Source: Verrucomicrobiota bacterium
GTDB lineage: Bacteria > Verrucomicrobiota > Kiritimatiellia > CAIQIC01 > JAGNIJ01
Direction of reading: 5' to 3'
Length of the DNA stretch: 64,000 bases
Assembly: GCA_022710725.1 (NCBI GenBank)
Contig: JAKLGK010000005.1
Span: 282,347 to 346,346 of the forward strand
Part shown: positions 10,801 to 20,248 of the stretch, one piece after another
How positions within the stretch are numbered: position 1 is the stretch's first letter
Layout: each line of letters opens with the position of its first letter
Made by a program: the position numbers and the translations under genes
The notes under the pieces: generated by a model
What the model was told of the DNA's origin: nothing
The model's input: the letters and a program-made list of their open reading frames with translations, nothing else
Databases searched by the model: none

Positions 10801-12764
10801 GAGAAGCTGAACTCCATGTCGTCCACGCCGTCGGTGTTATACTCCGCGAAGCGCTGCGCGCCCGAGCCGTTCCAGGCGCCGATCTTGTAGCGGATCGTGC
10901 CCGTCAGCGGCAGGCCACTGGCCGTGCCCGCCCACCACATCGCGTTGCCGTTCTCGGACGCATCCTCCTCGGTATGGTCGAAGGTCAGGTATTGCGCCAG
11001 CGTGTTCACGTCGCCCGTGCCCTTGCCCGCCACGCCCACGGCGGACCCGTTGGTCGTGTAATAAAGGCAGGCGTGGTCCACCCAGCGGTTGCTGCCGATG
11101 CCCTGCGCGTAGCCGATCTTGACCCAGAACTGGACCGAGCCGGACGCGATGTTCACCCGGTTGGAGTTATGCCAGATGTACCCCGCCTCCGTGCCGGGCT
11201 CGCCGCCGTACGTGTAGCGGAACGGGTTGGACTGCGCCGAGGCCTCGGACGCGTAGGTCAGGCTCCCCGCGCCGTCGTTGGTCGTGCCGATGTAGGTCGT
11301 GTCGCGGTCGGTGTACGTGACCCGGAGGTAGTATTCCACCTGGTTCGTCGCCTTGTACGCGCCGGCCGGGATCGTGGAGACCCAGTACTTGTTGTTCTCC
11401 TGCTGGCTGTCGTACGAGAGGTTGGTTGCGGTCCAGCCCCCGCCGCTGCCGGCGAGCCGGTGGTAGAGCGTGCCGCCGCTCTGGTCCGCCGCGTTGCCGG
11501 AGCCCTGGAACTGGTTGCCGTTGTACACGTAGACCGCGTTGTTCGAGTACGGATTGTCCGGGAAGCGCATCGTCGTGGTCGGCGGCTCCGCGTTGGCCGG
11601 GAGATGCCAGCAGTTGCCGAGGTTCGTGCTCGAGCCGTAGCGGAAGCTGAACGGCGCGGCCTGCGCGTTGGCCTCGACCAGGAACGTCCGCGAGGCCGTG
11701 TCCGTCAGCCGGCCGAGGTAGGTCGTGTCATAGTCGGCGTACGTGACCCGGATGTAGTACTCCACCTCGTTGGTCGCGGCGTACGTCCCGCTGGGGATCC
11801 GCATCTGCCAGTACTTGTTGTTCCCGCTTTCCAAATCAAACCAGGCGTTGGTCGCCGTCCAGCCGCCGCCCGAGCCCTTGAGCCGGTGGTACAGCGTCGC
11901 GCCGGTCTGGTCGCCCATCGCCCAGCCGTTGGTCCAGAAATTGCCGGTATAGAAATACACGGCGGCCGAGGCCGCCGCGCTGTTCGTCGGATTGCGCATC
12001 GTCGCGCCGGAGGGTTCACCGTTGGTCGGGTGGTGCCAGCACATGCCGCCGCCCGGCCGGTACGTGAAGTTCGTGCTCCCGCTCTTCAGACCCCGCAAAA
12101 GACACAGGTCCGGCTTGCTCATGATCTGGTTGGACGGCATGGTCGAGGTCAGGATGTAGTACCAGACCCGCGCGCCGGGATTGTGCCCGCCGGGCAATGT
12201 GGCGCTGTAGTTCGTGGAACTGCCTGTCGCCGGGGCGACCCGCGCGGCGGTGAAGTCGGAGTTCGTCGCGTAGCGCACCCAGACGATTTCCTGCGTGCTC
12301 AACGACGCCGAGAGCTTGATGCTCACCGTCACCGGGTTGGTCCCCGGGTCCTGGACGTGGTTGTCCGTGGCCACGAGCGGCGTGACGGGCGCCCCGTCGG
12401 TCTCCATCACCACATGTTCGGTATGGCCGGCGTCCATGCCGAAGCTGTAGCGTCGGCCGTTGATTGCGTCCATGCTCACATTGCCGCCGGAACCCGCCAG
12501 GGTCCCGACGGTTGAGTTCTTCGTGGCGCTGCTGCCGGCCCCCCAGTTCTCGACCCAGTCGCCATAGCGATCAAACTTGTACGTCGAGGGAGCATCGTTG
12601 GACGCGGCCTGGATGGTCACCTTCCATATGTTGCCGAAATCCGTATCCTGGGTCATCCAGGTTGTTCCCCAGGCGTTCATCTCGCCGCGGTACGCCTCGC
12701 CGAACGCCGAGCCCGAGAGAAAAAGCGCCGCCGCGCACACGGATCGAATCAAGTTGGTTTTCAC
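7830..12764 (-). CDS. Large secreted GH13 (alpha-amylase family) glycosidase
   Basis: A 1644-residue exported enzyme. The GTG at 12764 is chosen because AAAGGAG lies five bases before it, and the resulting MKTNLIRSVCAAALFLSGSAFG is a clean signal peptide. Two tandem modules of about 140 residues (roughly 235-520) repeat GGGWTATN and NKYW-type motifs and may bind carbohydrate. The GH13 barrel holds all four classic regions: DGVFNH (about residue 930), SLRCDF with the nucleophile Asp (about 1085), FMAETLDG with the acid Glu (about 1110) and LTGHDE (about 1170). A cadherin/Ig-like domain and a calcium-type motif (DSDSDTLPDGW, DRDSDGAPNGDEY) close the protein. Alpha-glucan breakdown outside the cytoplasm is the likely role; exact substrate unknown. 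Confidence 0.88.
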   Translation of the reverse strand: MKTNLIRSVCAAALFLSGSAFGEAYRGEMNAWGTTWMTQDTDFGNIWKVTIQAASNDAPSTYKFDRYGDWVENWGAGSSATKNSTVGTLAGSGGNVSMDAINGRRYSFGMDAGHTEHVVMETDGAPVTPLVATDNHVQDPGTNPVTVSIKLSASLSTQEIVWVRYATNSDFTAARVAPATGSSTNYSATLPGGHNPGARVWYYILTSTMPSNQIMSKPDLCLLRGLKSGSTNFTYRPGGGMCWHHPTNGEPSGATMRNPTNSAAASAAVYFYTGNFWTNGWAMGDQTGATLYHRLKGSGGGWTATNAWFDLESGNNKYWQMRIPSGTYAATNEVEYYIRVTYADYDTTYLGRLTDTASRTFLVEANAQAAPFSFRYGSSTNLGNCWHLPANAEPPTTTMRFPDNPYSNNAVYVYNGNQFQGSGNAADQSGGTLYHRLAGSGGGWTATNLSYDSQQENNKYWVSTIPAGAYKATNQVEYYLRVTYTDRDTTYIGTTNDGAGSLTYASEASAQSNPFRYTYGGEPGTEAGYIWHNSNRVNIASGSVQFWVKIGYAQGIGSNRWVDHACLYYTTNGSAVGVAGKGTGDVNTLAQYLTFDHTEEDASENGNAMWWAGTASGLPLTGTIRYKIGAWNGSGAQRFAEYNTDGVDDMEFSFSLYVSGSEGLTVNGKNADYTTTKFFVNERAGETNYVSAQYTVPGGTAIEKAEIFSNLDRRDYADTDYNGDGIPDGINPPAGGSITTNDTGAYYRAYPMQFLGGRSYCWTGTASKCGAYRLTARYKLAGDTNWYWYSSGGRRDHAIVVSPKKALGMTLYEVNPLTVKATSNDKAGRSTFDDLLDGNLDSFTNFNLGYLNKIQVNCLWFQPIHPSAVTTKGDPSGYDPGSPYATRDYFSVASVLGDADTEADALAEFTNFVHRCDTNASSVGTINVMLDGVFNHTAWDAVMGQGGVDLGYATSATQTMGRTRPAWYAYWQDYGAPATFYNSEYDNDIATAPDRGDFGKWDDVAELYFGKYSALVRHNPDNNGDYNNEGDTYDYAGMDTNTMALWRYFGYYTEYWLKKTGHPTNNNNAAYDDYGIDSLRCDFGQGLPPQLWEYIINRTRKMKWNFVFMAETLDGGSPGYRSNRHFDILNENLVFQFTQAHINYASSLRQALEDRRNSYSSGEVLLNLTGHDEVMADNDPWVVASRYGSVSMVDGLPMIFYGQEWGIEQFNASDPDNKNDGFLNWHELNFGKYIPHFKQWNKLTVWQQPPDYSEGLAQWYGRVNWARLNSPALRSHNRYFLNKVGGGEEGTIMAAAKYQTAYASPQTSDVVLAFSIFFRHGEAHFSTAASFDLTGCWSLLGLDTGKTYRVRNLASSDASAYLTSGWPKTGADLYNNGIYVALGGGTVNPITADGEIVQYLKIEEYTATNHAPAINLPGPHTLPVGSTTSFVVSATDSDGNAVTVTNVTKPSGATYIGTNFSWTALPTAFANTTNALVFVANDGQGATNSIVTNSTVIVVPYDSDSDTLPDGWEWDHFTTLTNGSGGDRDSDGAPNGDEYVAGTQPTNVSSVFEVQSVIVPAGLTNYQVRIPTQPQRHYTIYFRNSLTNGTAWSGFGNTNLGVGTWLETGTVATTFTFTDDQTANTSSNPPPDNRRFYRVRVRQP

Positions 12765-12936
12765 GAGCACTCCTTTATCGGGCGCACCGCCTGAAGTGAT
12801 TCAGCGTTTAGTAACAGGTACCCGGAATGATGTCCACCTTCAAGAGCCGGCCAAGGGGAGGAGGGGGGCCGTGTCCTGAAATCAGGCTGGTCTGCCCGCC
12901 GCCCGTCCTGTATGGTCCCGGGGCCGTATGGCGGGC

Positions 12937-14208
12937 ATGCGTATCCTCATCGTGGGCGGCGGCGGACGGGAACACGCGCTGGCGTGGAAAATCTCGAGGG
13001 ATTCCTGCCGCCCGGAGCTCTTCTGCGCCCCCGGCAACGCCGGGACGGCCCGGCTCGCTGAAAACCTGATGATCCCGGCTTCCGACCTCGATAGCCTGGT
13101 CGCGTGGGCGCGGGCGGCGCGCCCCGACCTGACGGTCATCGGCCCGGAAGCGCCGCTCTGCGCCGGGCTGGCGGACCGCCTGCAGGCCGTCGGGCTCCGG
13201 GTCTTCGGGCCCGGCCGCTCCGCCGCCCGGCTGGAGGGCAGCAAGGCCTTCGCCAAGGAAATCATGGAAAAAGCTGGCGTCCCGACCGCCCGCGCCGCGC
13301 GGTTCACCGACGCCAACCAGGCCCTTTCCTATATTCGGAGTCAGCCCGGCCGGGTCGTGGTCAAGGCCGACGGCCTCGCGGCCGGCAAGGGCGTCACCGT
13401 CTGCGACACGCCCGACGAGGCCGAAAAGGCCGTCGAGGACGCCCTGGTCAACCGCGCGTTCGGCGAAGCGGGCCGCGAAGTGCTGATCGAGGAGCGGCTC
13501 GAGGGCGAAGAGGTCTCCGTCCTGGCCCTTGTCGACGGATCCCATATTGAAATGCTGGCCTCCGCCCAGGACCATAAGCGGGTGGGGGACGGCGACACGG
13601 GGCCGAATACCGGCGGCATGGGCGCCTACTCGCCCGCCCCTGTCCTGACCCCGGCCCAGTGGCAGGCTGTGCGGCGCGACGTTTTCGAGCGAACGATCGG
13701 CGAGCTTTCTCGCCGCGGAATAACTTATCGCGGAGTGCTTTATGCCGGGCTCATGCTGACGACAGGCGGGCCGAAGGTGCTGGAATTCAACTGCCGGTTC
13801 GGCGACCCGGAAACCCAGGCCATCCTGCCGCGTTGGCGGGGCGATATCCTGCCGGCGCTCATGGCCTGTGCCGACGGCCGGCTGGACCGCATCAAGCTGG
13901 ATTGGACGCCGGACGCCTGCGTGTGCGTGGTCATGGCGGCGGGCGGATACCCCGGCCCGTATGACGTGGACGCCCCGATTTCCGGGCTGGAACAGGCTTC
14001 CGCGCGGGACGGGGTTGTGGTATTCCATGCCGGCACCCGCGTTTCCGGCGGGGAAGCGGTTACGGCCGGCGGCCGCGTGCTGGGCGTTACCGCCCTGGGC
14101 GCGGACCTGCGCGCGGCGCGGGACCGGGCCTACGAGGCGGCGGGCCTCATCCGGTTCGACCGGGCCCACTATCGCCGGGATATTGGCGCGCGAGGATTGG
14201 CACGATGA
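12937..14208 (+). CDS. purD: Phosphoribosylamine-glycine ligase
   Basis: Second step of purine synthesis: joins glycine to 5-phosphoribosylamine using ATP. The protein opens [15 protein letters not shown], the standard PurD N-terminus, so I start at 12937; an ATG three codons earlier (12928) is equally in frame. ATP-grasp motifs follow ([47 protein letters not shown]). The length of 423 residues is normal. The last codon overlaps purE (ATGA), so the two are translationally coupled. It diverges from the large GH13 gene across about 170 bases. Confidence 0.96.
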   Translation: MRILIVGGGGREHALAWKISRDSCRPELFCAPGNAGTARLAENLMIPASDLDSLVAWARAARPDLTVIGPEAPLCAGLADRLQAVGLRVFGPGRSAARLEGSKAFAKEIMEKAGVPTARAARFTDANQALSYIRSQPGRVVVKADGLAAGKGVTVCDTPDEAEKAVEDALVNRAFGEAGREVLIEERLEGEEVSVLALVDGSHIEMLASAQDHKRVGDGDTGPNTGGMGAYSPAPVLTPAQWQAVRRDVFERTIGELSRRGITYRGVLYAGLMLTTGGPKVLEFNCRFGDPETQAILPRWRGDILPALMACADGRLDRIKLDWTPDACVCVVMAAGGYPGPYDVDAPISGLEQASARDGVVVFHAGTRVSGGEAVTAGGRVLGVTALGADLRAARDRAYEAAGLIRFDRAHYRRDIGARGLAR

Positions 14209-14723
14209 GAAAAGCGAAAACAGAGGTCGCGGTGCTGATGGGCAGCGATTCGGACTGGCCCGTCGTCGAGCATGCGGCGAAGACCTTGCGCGAGTTCGGC
14301 GTCGGGTTCGAGGCGCGCGTGCTCTCCGCGCACCGGACCCCGGACGCGGCCGCCGCCTATGCCCGTTCCGCCGCCCGCCGCGGGCTCAAGGTGCTCGTCG
14401 CAGCCGCCGGCGGCGCGGCCCACCTGGCCGGGGCGGTGGCGGCCAACACCATCCTTCCGGTCATCGGCATCCCGGTGAGCGGGGGCGCGCTGGACGGCCT
14501 CGACGCCCTCCTGGCGACGGTCCAGATGCCCTCGGGCGTACCCGTGGCCACCGTGGCCCTCGGCAAGGCGGGCGCGGTGAACGCCGCCCTGCTGGCGGTG
14601 CAGATCCTGGCGCTGGGCCGGCCGGATCTGCGGCGGCGGCTGGAGGCGCACAAGCGGACGATGAAGAAGAAAGTGGCGGCCGGGAACCGGCGGCTGAAAG
14701 CGGCCGCGGAGAAGACGACATGA
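14205..14723 (+). CDS. purE: N5-carboxyaminoimidazole ribonucleotide mutase
   Basis: Moves the carboxyl group of N5-CAIR to give CAIR in purine synthesis. The 172-residue class I PurE has MGSDSDW near the N-terminus, LSAHRTPD and [10 protein letters not shown], which form the nucleotide site with the catalytic His in SAHR. The C-terminus carries a basic tail ([17 protein letters not shown]) that is common in the family. It overlaps purD and the following S41-like gene by four bases on each side. No purK is in the window. Confidence 0.95.
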   Translation: MRKAKTEVAVLMGSDSDWPVVEHAAKTLREFGVGFEARVLSAHRTPDAAAAYARSAARRGLKVLVAAAGGAAHLAGAVAANTILPVIGIPVSGGALDGLDALLATVQMPSGVPVATVALGKAGAVNAALLAVQILALGRPDLRRRLEAHKRTMKKKVAAGNRRLKAAAEKTT

Positions 14724-16054
14724 AATCGATACTGGCTTTCGTGCTGGGCGCGGGATTCGCGGCGGGCCGGGCCTGGGCCCAGGAACCGGCCGCGCCGGAC
14801 CCGGCGACCTCGCCCGCCCCCGCCGCCGTCGCGGCGGAGACAGCCCCGGCGCCGGCGGCCCCGCCCGAGGCGCCGCCCTCCCTGAAACGCGATGCCGTGC
14901 CCGCCGTGGAACAGTTGGCCGCGCTGCTCGAATCCTATGGGTTGACGCTGGACGCGGATTCGGCCCGGCGCGCCGCGGTCTCCGCCATGGTGAAGAGCGC
15001 CGATCCCGGCGGGCTGTGGCTGAACGAGGCCGAGAAGTCGGCCCTCGAGGACCGCTTGCAGGGCTTCGTTTTCGAAACGGGCCTGCGCATCCGGTCTGCC
15101 GACGGGATGCCGAAGGTCGCGGAAGTGGTCGCCGGTTCGCCCGCCGAGGCCGCCGGCCTTCAGCCCGGCGATCGCCTGGAGTTCATCGACGGCGGAGCGG
15201 CGGCAAGCCTGAAGGATTGGGAAATCCGCTCGCTGCTGCGGGGCGGGCCGGACAGCCGGTTCCGCGTCCAGTTCCTGCGCGGCGCGGCAACCCAGTCGGT
15301 GGAACTGGCCGCGGCCCGCATCCCGCAGCCCTCCGTCGCGGTCGCCGAGGATCTCCCCACGGGGATCGGTTATCTCCGCCTGAACGGCCTGTACGACGGG
15401 GCCTCGAAGGAAGTAATCCCGGCGCTGCGTGGCTGGGACGGGACCAACTACTGTGGCATCATCGTGGATCTCCGGGGCGCCGGGGGCACCAACTTGGCGG
15501 CGGCCGCGGATGCCGCCCGCCTGTTCGCGCCGGAGGGCGCGCTTCTCTTTTCCCTGCGCATGGCGAAGGGACAGGACATCGAGGCGTTCCGCGCCCCCGG
15601 CGGGTCGGGGCTCGATGCGCCGGTGATGGTCCTGATCGACGGCGAAACGGAAGGCGCTTGCGAGGCGCTGGCGGCGGTCTTCGCCGACAGCCTGCGCGGG
15701 GCCATGCTGATCGGGTCCGCGACGCGGGGCGATCCGGCCGTCCGCGAGGTGGTATCCTGCCCGGGCGGCGGATACCTGTACCTTGCGACGCGCCAGCTGG
15801 TGATGGCGGACGGGCTGGTGCTGAACGGCCGGACGGCGGTCGAGCCCGACGTGACCGTCGAGGGCGTTCCGGGCGACGAGTACGAGCCGGAGCCGGACTC
15901 GCGCAACGGCCGGTTGCTGGCGGAGGAGAAGGAGCATCGCGTGCTGCGCGCCCGCGTGCGGGGCGATCCCGCGCTGGGCCGGGCCGCGGATATCCTGCTG
16001 GCCCTGAAGGCGCTCAACGTGCGCGGTAAGCCGCCGCCGGAGAAGGAGCCGTAG
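14720..16054 (+). CDS. Exported PDZ/S41-peptidase-like protein, probably catalytically dead
   Basis: A 444-residue protein with a signal peptide ([17 protein letters not shown]), a low-complexity Ala/Pro stretch, a PDZ domain (about residues 120-205, [18 protein letters not shown]) and a tail-specific protease (CtpA/Tsp) fold ([22 protein letters not shown]). In active S41 enzymes the serine lies in SASASE and the lysine 25 residues on in FGKG. Here the same positions read EGACE and TRGD, so both Ser and Lys appear to be lost while the surrounding fold is kept. A binding or scaffold role is inferred. The start overlaps purE as ATGA; the next gene is 37 bases away. Confidence 0.8.
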   Translation: MKSILAFVLGAGFAAGRAWAQEPAAPDPATSPAPAAVAAETAPAPAAPPEAPPSLKRDAVPAVEQLAALLESYGLTLDADSARRAAVSAMVKSADPGGLWLNEAEKSALEDRLQGFVFETGLRIRSADGMPKVAEVVAGSPAEAAGLQPGDRLEFIDGGAAASLKDWEIRSLLRGGPDSRFRVQFLRGAATQSVELAAARIPQPSVAVAEDLPTGIGYLRLNGLYDGASKEVIPALRGWDGTNYCGIIVDLRGAGGTNLAAAADAARLFAPEGALLFSLRMAKGQDIEAFRAPGGSGLDAPVMVLIDGETEGACEALAAVFADSLRGAMLIGSATRGDPAVREVVSCPGGGYLYLATRQLVMADGLVLNGRTAVEPDVTVEGVPGDEYEPEPDSRNGRLLAEEKEHRVLRARVRGDPALGRAADILLALKALNVRGKPPPEKEP

Positions 16055-16091
16055 GGGCGCCGCTCGCCGGCGCCCGCGCGGAGATCCTGGC

Positions 16092-18275
16092 ATGAGCGGA
16101 GATTCCACGGAGCATGTGCTGTTCGTCTGCACCGGCAACATCTGCCGGAGCCCGATGGCCGAGCGCCTGCTGCGCGCCCGGCTCGGGCCGGCGGCGGGCG
16201 TCACGGTCGGGTCCGCCGGCGTGGCCGCGCCGAACGGCGCGCCGGCCAGCCCGGAGGCCGTCGAGGTGATGGCGCGGCGCGGGCTGGACCTGAAGGCGTT
16301 CCGGAGCCGGATGCTGACCGCGGAGCTGGTCCGGGCGGCCACGCTGATCGTCGTGATGACGGAGGCGCACCGCCAGGCGGTCGCCCGGGCGTTCCCGGGG
16401 GCGTCCGGCAAGGTGCGGCTGCTGACGTCGTTCGGCGCGGGGGGCGGGGAGCGGGACATCCCCGACCCGATCGGGTCGCCCGTGGGGGTGTACCAGCGGA
16501 CGAGCGAGCAGATTGACAGCGCGATTTCGGATTTGGTTCTGTACCTGGTCGAGCAGCGCGGCGTGCGGCCGGCGGCGCCGAAGGGAGCGGGCATGAAAAT
16601 AGCGATCGGTTCGGATCACGCGGGCTTCGAGCTGAAGGAGGCCCTGAAGAAACTCCTGGCGGAGCGGAACATCCGGGCGGAGGACGTCGGCGCCCCGAGC
16701 GCGGAGTCGGTGGACTACCCCGACTACGCCGCCGCCGTGGCCCGGCGGGTGTCCGAGGGTTCCGTGGACCAGGGGATCCTGGTCTGCGCCACGGGCGTGG
16801 GCATGAGCATCACGGCCAACAAGTTCCCCGGCGCGCGGGCCGCCCTGTGCTTCACGCCGGCGATGGCGCGGCTGGCGCGCGTCCATAACAACGCGAACAT
16901 CCTCGTCCTCGGCGGCAGCCTGCTGAAGCCCGCCGACGCGGCGTCGATGCTGGACGCGTGGCTGTCCGCCGAGTTCGAGGTCGGGAGCCGGCACGAGCGG
17001 CGCGTGCGGAAGATGGCGGCGATCGAGGCGCTCCAGTCCGATCCCGTGGCCGTGAACGCCGTGGACCCGGAGCTCTACGCCGCGCTGCGCAAGGAGGCGC
17101 GGCGGCAGCGGGAGAACCTGGAGCTGATCGCGTCGGAAAACTACGTCAGCCCGGCCGTCCGCGCGGCGCAGGGCTCGATCATGACCAACAAGTACGCCGA
17201 GGGCTACCCCGGCAAGCGCTGGTACAACGGCTGCGAGTTCGTGGACGAGGCCGAGCGCCTCGCGATCGACCGCGCGAAGCAGCTCTTCGGCGCCGAGCAC
17301 GCAAACGTCCAGCCGCACTGCGGCAGCGGGGCGAACATGGCCGTCTACTTCGCCATGCTCCAGCCCGGCGACACGATGCTGGCCATGAGCCTCGCGTGCG
17401 GCGGGCACCTGACCCACGGCCACAAGGTCAACTTCTCCGGCCGCTTCTTCAACGTGGTCCACTACGGCGTGGACCCGCAGACCGAGCGGATCGACTACGA
17501 CGAGATCGCGGCGCTGGCGAAGGAGCACAAGCCGAAGATGATCTGCGCCGGGGCCAGCGCCTACTCGCGGATCATCGACTTCAAGCGGCTGCGCGAGATC
17601 GCCGACGCCGCCGGGGCGTTCCTGATGGTGGACATGGCCCACATCGCCGGCCTGGTCGCCGCGGGCTGCCACCCGAACCCCGTCCCGTTCAGCGATTTCA
17701 TCACCACGACCACGCACAAGACCCTGCGCGGCCCGCGCGGCGGCATGATCCTGTGCCGCGAGCGGTTCGCCCAGGACATTGACCGGCAGATCTTCCCCGG
17801 GACACAGGGCGGGCCGCTGATGCACGTGATCGCCGCGAAGGCCGTGTGCTTCCACGAGGCGCTCCAGCCCGCGTTCAAGACCTACCAGCAGCAGATCGTG
17901 CGCAACGCGCAGGTCCTGGCCGCCGCGCTCGAGCAGCGCGGGCTGCGGATCGTCTCCGGCGGCACGGATAACCACATGATGCTCGTGGATCTCACGCCGA
18001 TGGGCGTCACGGGCAAGGACGCCGCGACGGCGCTGGACAAGGCCTGCATCACGGTCAACAAGAACGCCATCCCGTTCGACAAGCAGAGCCCGTTCGTCAC
18101 CTCCGGCATCCGGGTCGGCACGCCCGCCGTGACCACGCGGGGCATGAAAGAACCCGAGATGGGGAAGATTGCGGAGTTCATCGGCCGCGTCCTGTCCGCG
18201 CCGGAGGACGCCGGGGCGCTGCAGGCGGTCCGCGCCGACGTGGTCGCGCTGACGGCGCGGTTCCCGGTGCCGTGA
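16092..18275 (+). CDS. Fusion: LMW protein phosphatase - ribose-5-phosphate isomerase B - serine hydroxymethyltransferase
   Basis: One uninterrupted frame of 727 residues encodes three enzymes. Residues 1-167 are a low-molecular-weight phosphatase: [14 protein letters not shown] with Cys13 and Arg19, and acid Asp in DIPDP. Residues 168-307 are RpiB ([11 protein letters not shown], active Cys232 in [15 protein letters not shown]), which interconverts ribose- and ribulose-5-phosphate. Residues 308-727 are GlyA, with ASENYVSP near its start and the PLP lysine K543 in [13 protein letters not shown], which makes glycine and 5,10-methylene-THF from serine. RpiB ends RHERRVRK and runs straight into GlyA without linker or stop. 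The phosphatase loop carries Ile17 where the Bacillus arginine phosphatase YwlE has Thr, which suggests phosphotyrosine-type specificity. Confidence 0.9.
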   Translation: MSGDSTEHVLFVCTGNICRSPMAERLLRARLGPAAGVTVGSAGVAAPNGAPASPEAVEVMARRGLDLKAFRSRMLTAELVRAATLIVVMTEAHRQAVARAFPGASGKVRLLTSFGAGGGERDIPDPIGSPVGVYQRTSEQIDSAISDLVLYLVEQRGVRPAAPKGAGMKIAIGSDHAGFELKEALKKLLAERNIRAEDVGAPSAESVDYPDYAAAVARRVSEGSVDQGILVCATGVGMSITANKFPGARAALCFTPAMARLARVHNNANILVLGGSLLKPADAASMLDAWLSAEFEVGSRHERRVRKMAAIEALQSDPVAVNAVDPELYAALRKEARRQRENLELIASENYVSPAVRAAQGSIMTNKYAEGYPGKRWYNGCEFVDEAERLAIDRAKQLFGAEHANVQPHCGSGANMAVYFAMLQPGDTMLAMSLACGGHLTHGHKVNFSGRFFNVVHYGVDPQTERIDYDEIAALAKEHKPKMICAGASAYSRIIDFKRLREIADAAGAFLMVDMAHIAGLVAAGCHPNPVPFSDFITTTTHKTLRGPRGGMILCRERFAQDIDRQIFPGTQGGPLMHVIAAKAVCFHEALQPAFKTYQQQIVRNAQVLAAALEQRGLRIVSGGTDNHMMLVDLTPMGVTGKDAATALDKACITVNKNAIPFDKQSPFVTSGIRVGTPAVTTRGMKEPEMGKIAEFIGRVLSAPEDAGALQAVRADVVALTARFPVP
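16581..16595 (+). promoter_or_regulatory. Possible internal ribosome site before the RpiB part of the fusion
   Basis: AAGGGAG at 16581-16587 lies five bases before an in-frame ATG at 16593 (residue 168), exactly where the RpiB domain begins. It could yield a shorter RpiB-GlyA product in addition to the full fusion. The GlyA junction (17013) has no comparable site. Confidence 0.35.
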
Positions 18276-20230
18276 GCCGCGCCGCGAAGGTCCGGCTCGC
18301 GGGGGCCCTCCTTCTGCTGGGCCTGCTGCTGGCGGCTTACGGGCCGTCCCTTCGGGGCGGCTTTCTCTGGGACGACGATGTCTACGTGGCGGGCAACGAG
18401 CTGCTCACGGCGCCCGACGGCCTGCGGCGGATCTGGTTTTCCACCGACGCCCCCTCGCAGTATTTCCCGCTCACGTACACCCTGATGCGGGCCGAGCGGT
18501 CGGCCTTGGGCCTGGATCCGCTCGGTTATCACCTGGTCAGCGTCGGCCTGCACGGGGCCAACGCGCTGCTCGCGGCCCTCGTGCTCGGCCTGCTCGCGGC
18601 GCCCGGGGCCTGGCTCGCGGCCGCGCTCTTCGCGCTGCATCCCGTCCAGGTCGAAAGCGTCGCGTGGATCACCGAGCAGAAGAACCTGCTCTCGACGCTG
18701 TTCTACCTGGCCGCCCTCTGGGCGTGGATCCGGTCGCTGGAGGTGGACGGCCGGCGGCGCCGTTGGTTCGGGGCCGGGGTCTTCGCGTTCTACCTGCTGG
18801 CCCTGTTCGCGAAGACCACGGCCTGCACGCTGCCGGCCGCGCTGGTCCTCGCCGCCTGGCGCAAGGGAATCCGCCTGACGCCCGCGCGCCGGCTGCAGGT
18901 GGCGGCGCTGTTGGGGATCGGCCTGGCCATGGGCCTCTTCACCGCGTGGTGGGAGCAGCACCTCCAGGGCAGCCGGGACGCGGGGGTGCGTTTTCCGTTC
19001 CTCGACTGCGTGCTCATCGCCAGCCGTGCGCTCTGGTTCTACGCTGGGAAGCTGCTCTGGCCGGTCCGCCTGGAGTTCAGCTATTCGCGGTGGGCCATCG
19101 ATGCCTCCGATCCCCGCCAGTATGGCTGGCTGCTGGCGGGCCTCGCGGCGGCGGTCGGGCTGGCGCTTCTGTGGCGGCGGGGAATCCGCGGGCCGGCGCT
19201 GGCGGCCCTCTTCTTCGTCGCCTGCCTGTCGCCGCTGCTCGGGTTCATCCCGCTCTACACGTTCCAGTATTCGTTCGTCGCGGATCACTATCAGTACCTG
19301 GCCTGCCTCGGGCCCATCGCGCTCGCGACCGCCGGGGCCGCGGGCCTGGCGCGCCGCGTCGGGCTCCCCGCCTGGAGCCGCCGCGCCCTCGCGGCGTTGC
19401 CGATCCTGTTGCTGGCCGCGCTTACCCGGCAGCAGGCCCATGCCTACCGCGACATCGAGACCCTGTGGCGCGACACGATCGCGAAGAACCCCGCCAGCTG
19501 GATGGCGCGCGATAATCTCGGGTGCGAACTCGCCGCCCAGGACCGGTTCGGCGAGGCGGTCGAATCGTTCCGGGCGGCGCTGCAGATTCATCCGCGCAGC
19601 GCCCGGACCCATTTCAACCTGGCCAACACCCTCGGAAAGATGGGGCGCGGGCCGGAGGCGCTGGCGGCGTACGACCGCGCCCTGGCCGAGGATCCGCTCC
19701 ACGCCAAGAGCCGCTTCAACAAGGCCCATCTCCTGGCCTCGCTCGGCCGGGCGGAGGAGGCAGCGGCCGGGTACGAGGAGGCGCTCCGGGTGGCGCCGGG
19801 CATGGCGGTCGCGCATGTCAACCTGGCCCTGCTGCTCGCGGGCCAGGGCCGGGTCGGTGAGGCCGAGGAGCACTACCGCGAGGCGCTGCGCCTGGAGCCG
19901 GACAATCCCGACGCCTGCAACGCCTACGGCATGCTGCTCGCCGCGCGGGGCGACCTGGCCGCCGCGCAGGAGTTGTACGGGCAGGCGATCCGGCTCCGTC
20001 CGGACCATGCCCACGCCCACAACAACCTGGCCAACGCGCTGGCCCGGGAGGGCCGGTGGGCGGAAGCGGTCCCGCACTACGAGGCGGCGCTCCAGGCCGA
20101 CCCCGGATTGGCCGAGGCGCACTTCAATTTTGCGGCGGCGCTGCGGGAACTCGGCCGTCCGGACGAGGCCCGGGTCCATATCGAGGAGGCGGTCCGCCTG
20201 CGGCCCGACCTGGCGGGAAGGGCGCCGTGA
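18272..20230 (+). CDS. TMTC-like GT-C membrane glycosyltransferase with C-terminal TPR array
   Basis: A 652-residue protein. The N-terminal 390 residues are polytopic. A WDDDVYV acidic motif in the first external loop is the position of the catalytic acid pair in GT-C transferases. The stretch [18 protein letters not shown] matches the conserved region of eukaryotic TMTC O-mannosyltransferases and their bacterial relatives. From about residue 405 come roughly seven TPR units ([54 protein letters not shown]). It likely uses a lipid-linked sugar on proteins at the periplasmic face; the substrate is unknown. The start is a GTG that overlaps the glyA stop (GTGA), coupling it to the fusion gene. 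Confidence 0.8.
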   Translation: MSRAAKVRLAGALLLLGLLLAAYGPSLRGGFLWDDDVYVAGNELLTAPDGLRRIWFSTDAPSQYFPLTYTLMRAERSALGLDPLGYHLVSVGLHGANALLAALVLGLLAAPGAWLAAALFALHPVQVESVAWITEQKNLLSTLFYLAALWAWIRSLEVDGRRRRWFGAGVFAFYLLALFAKTTACTLPAALVLAAWRKGIRLTPARRLQVAALLGIGLAMGLFTAWWEQHLQGSRDAGVRFPFLDCVLIASRALWFYAGKLLWPVRLEFSYSRWAIDASDPRQYGWLLAGLAAAVGLALLWRRGIRGPALAALFFVACLSPLLGFIPLYTFQYSFVADHYQYLACLGPIALATAGAAGLARRVGLPAWSRRALAALPILLLAALTRQQAHAYRDIETLWRDTIAKNPASWMARDNLGCELAAQDRFGEAVESFRAALQIHPRSARTHFNLANTLGKMGRGPEALAAYDRALAEDPLHAKSRFNKAHLLASLGRAEEAAAGYEEALRVAPGMAVAHVNLALLLAGQGRVGEAEEHYREALRLEPDNPDACNAYGMLLAARGDLAAAQELYGQAIRLRPDHAHAHNNLANALAREGRWAEAVPHYEAALQADPGLAEAHFNFAAALRELGRPDEARVHIEEAVRLRPDLAGRAP

Positions 20231-20248
20231 CCGGGCGCGGTCCGGGGC

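Noticed and set aside
16593..18275. The possibility that the 727-codon frame is three genes with sequencing errors
   Set aside because: No stop or frame change is seen, RpiB ends in its normal RHERRVRK and continues in frame into GlyA, and the second junction lacks a ribosome site. A read check is still proposed in the findings.
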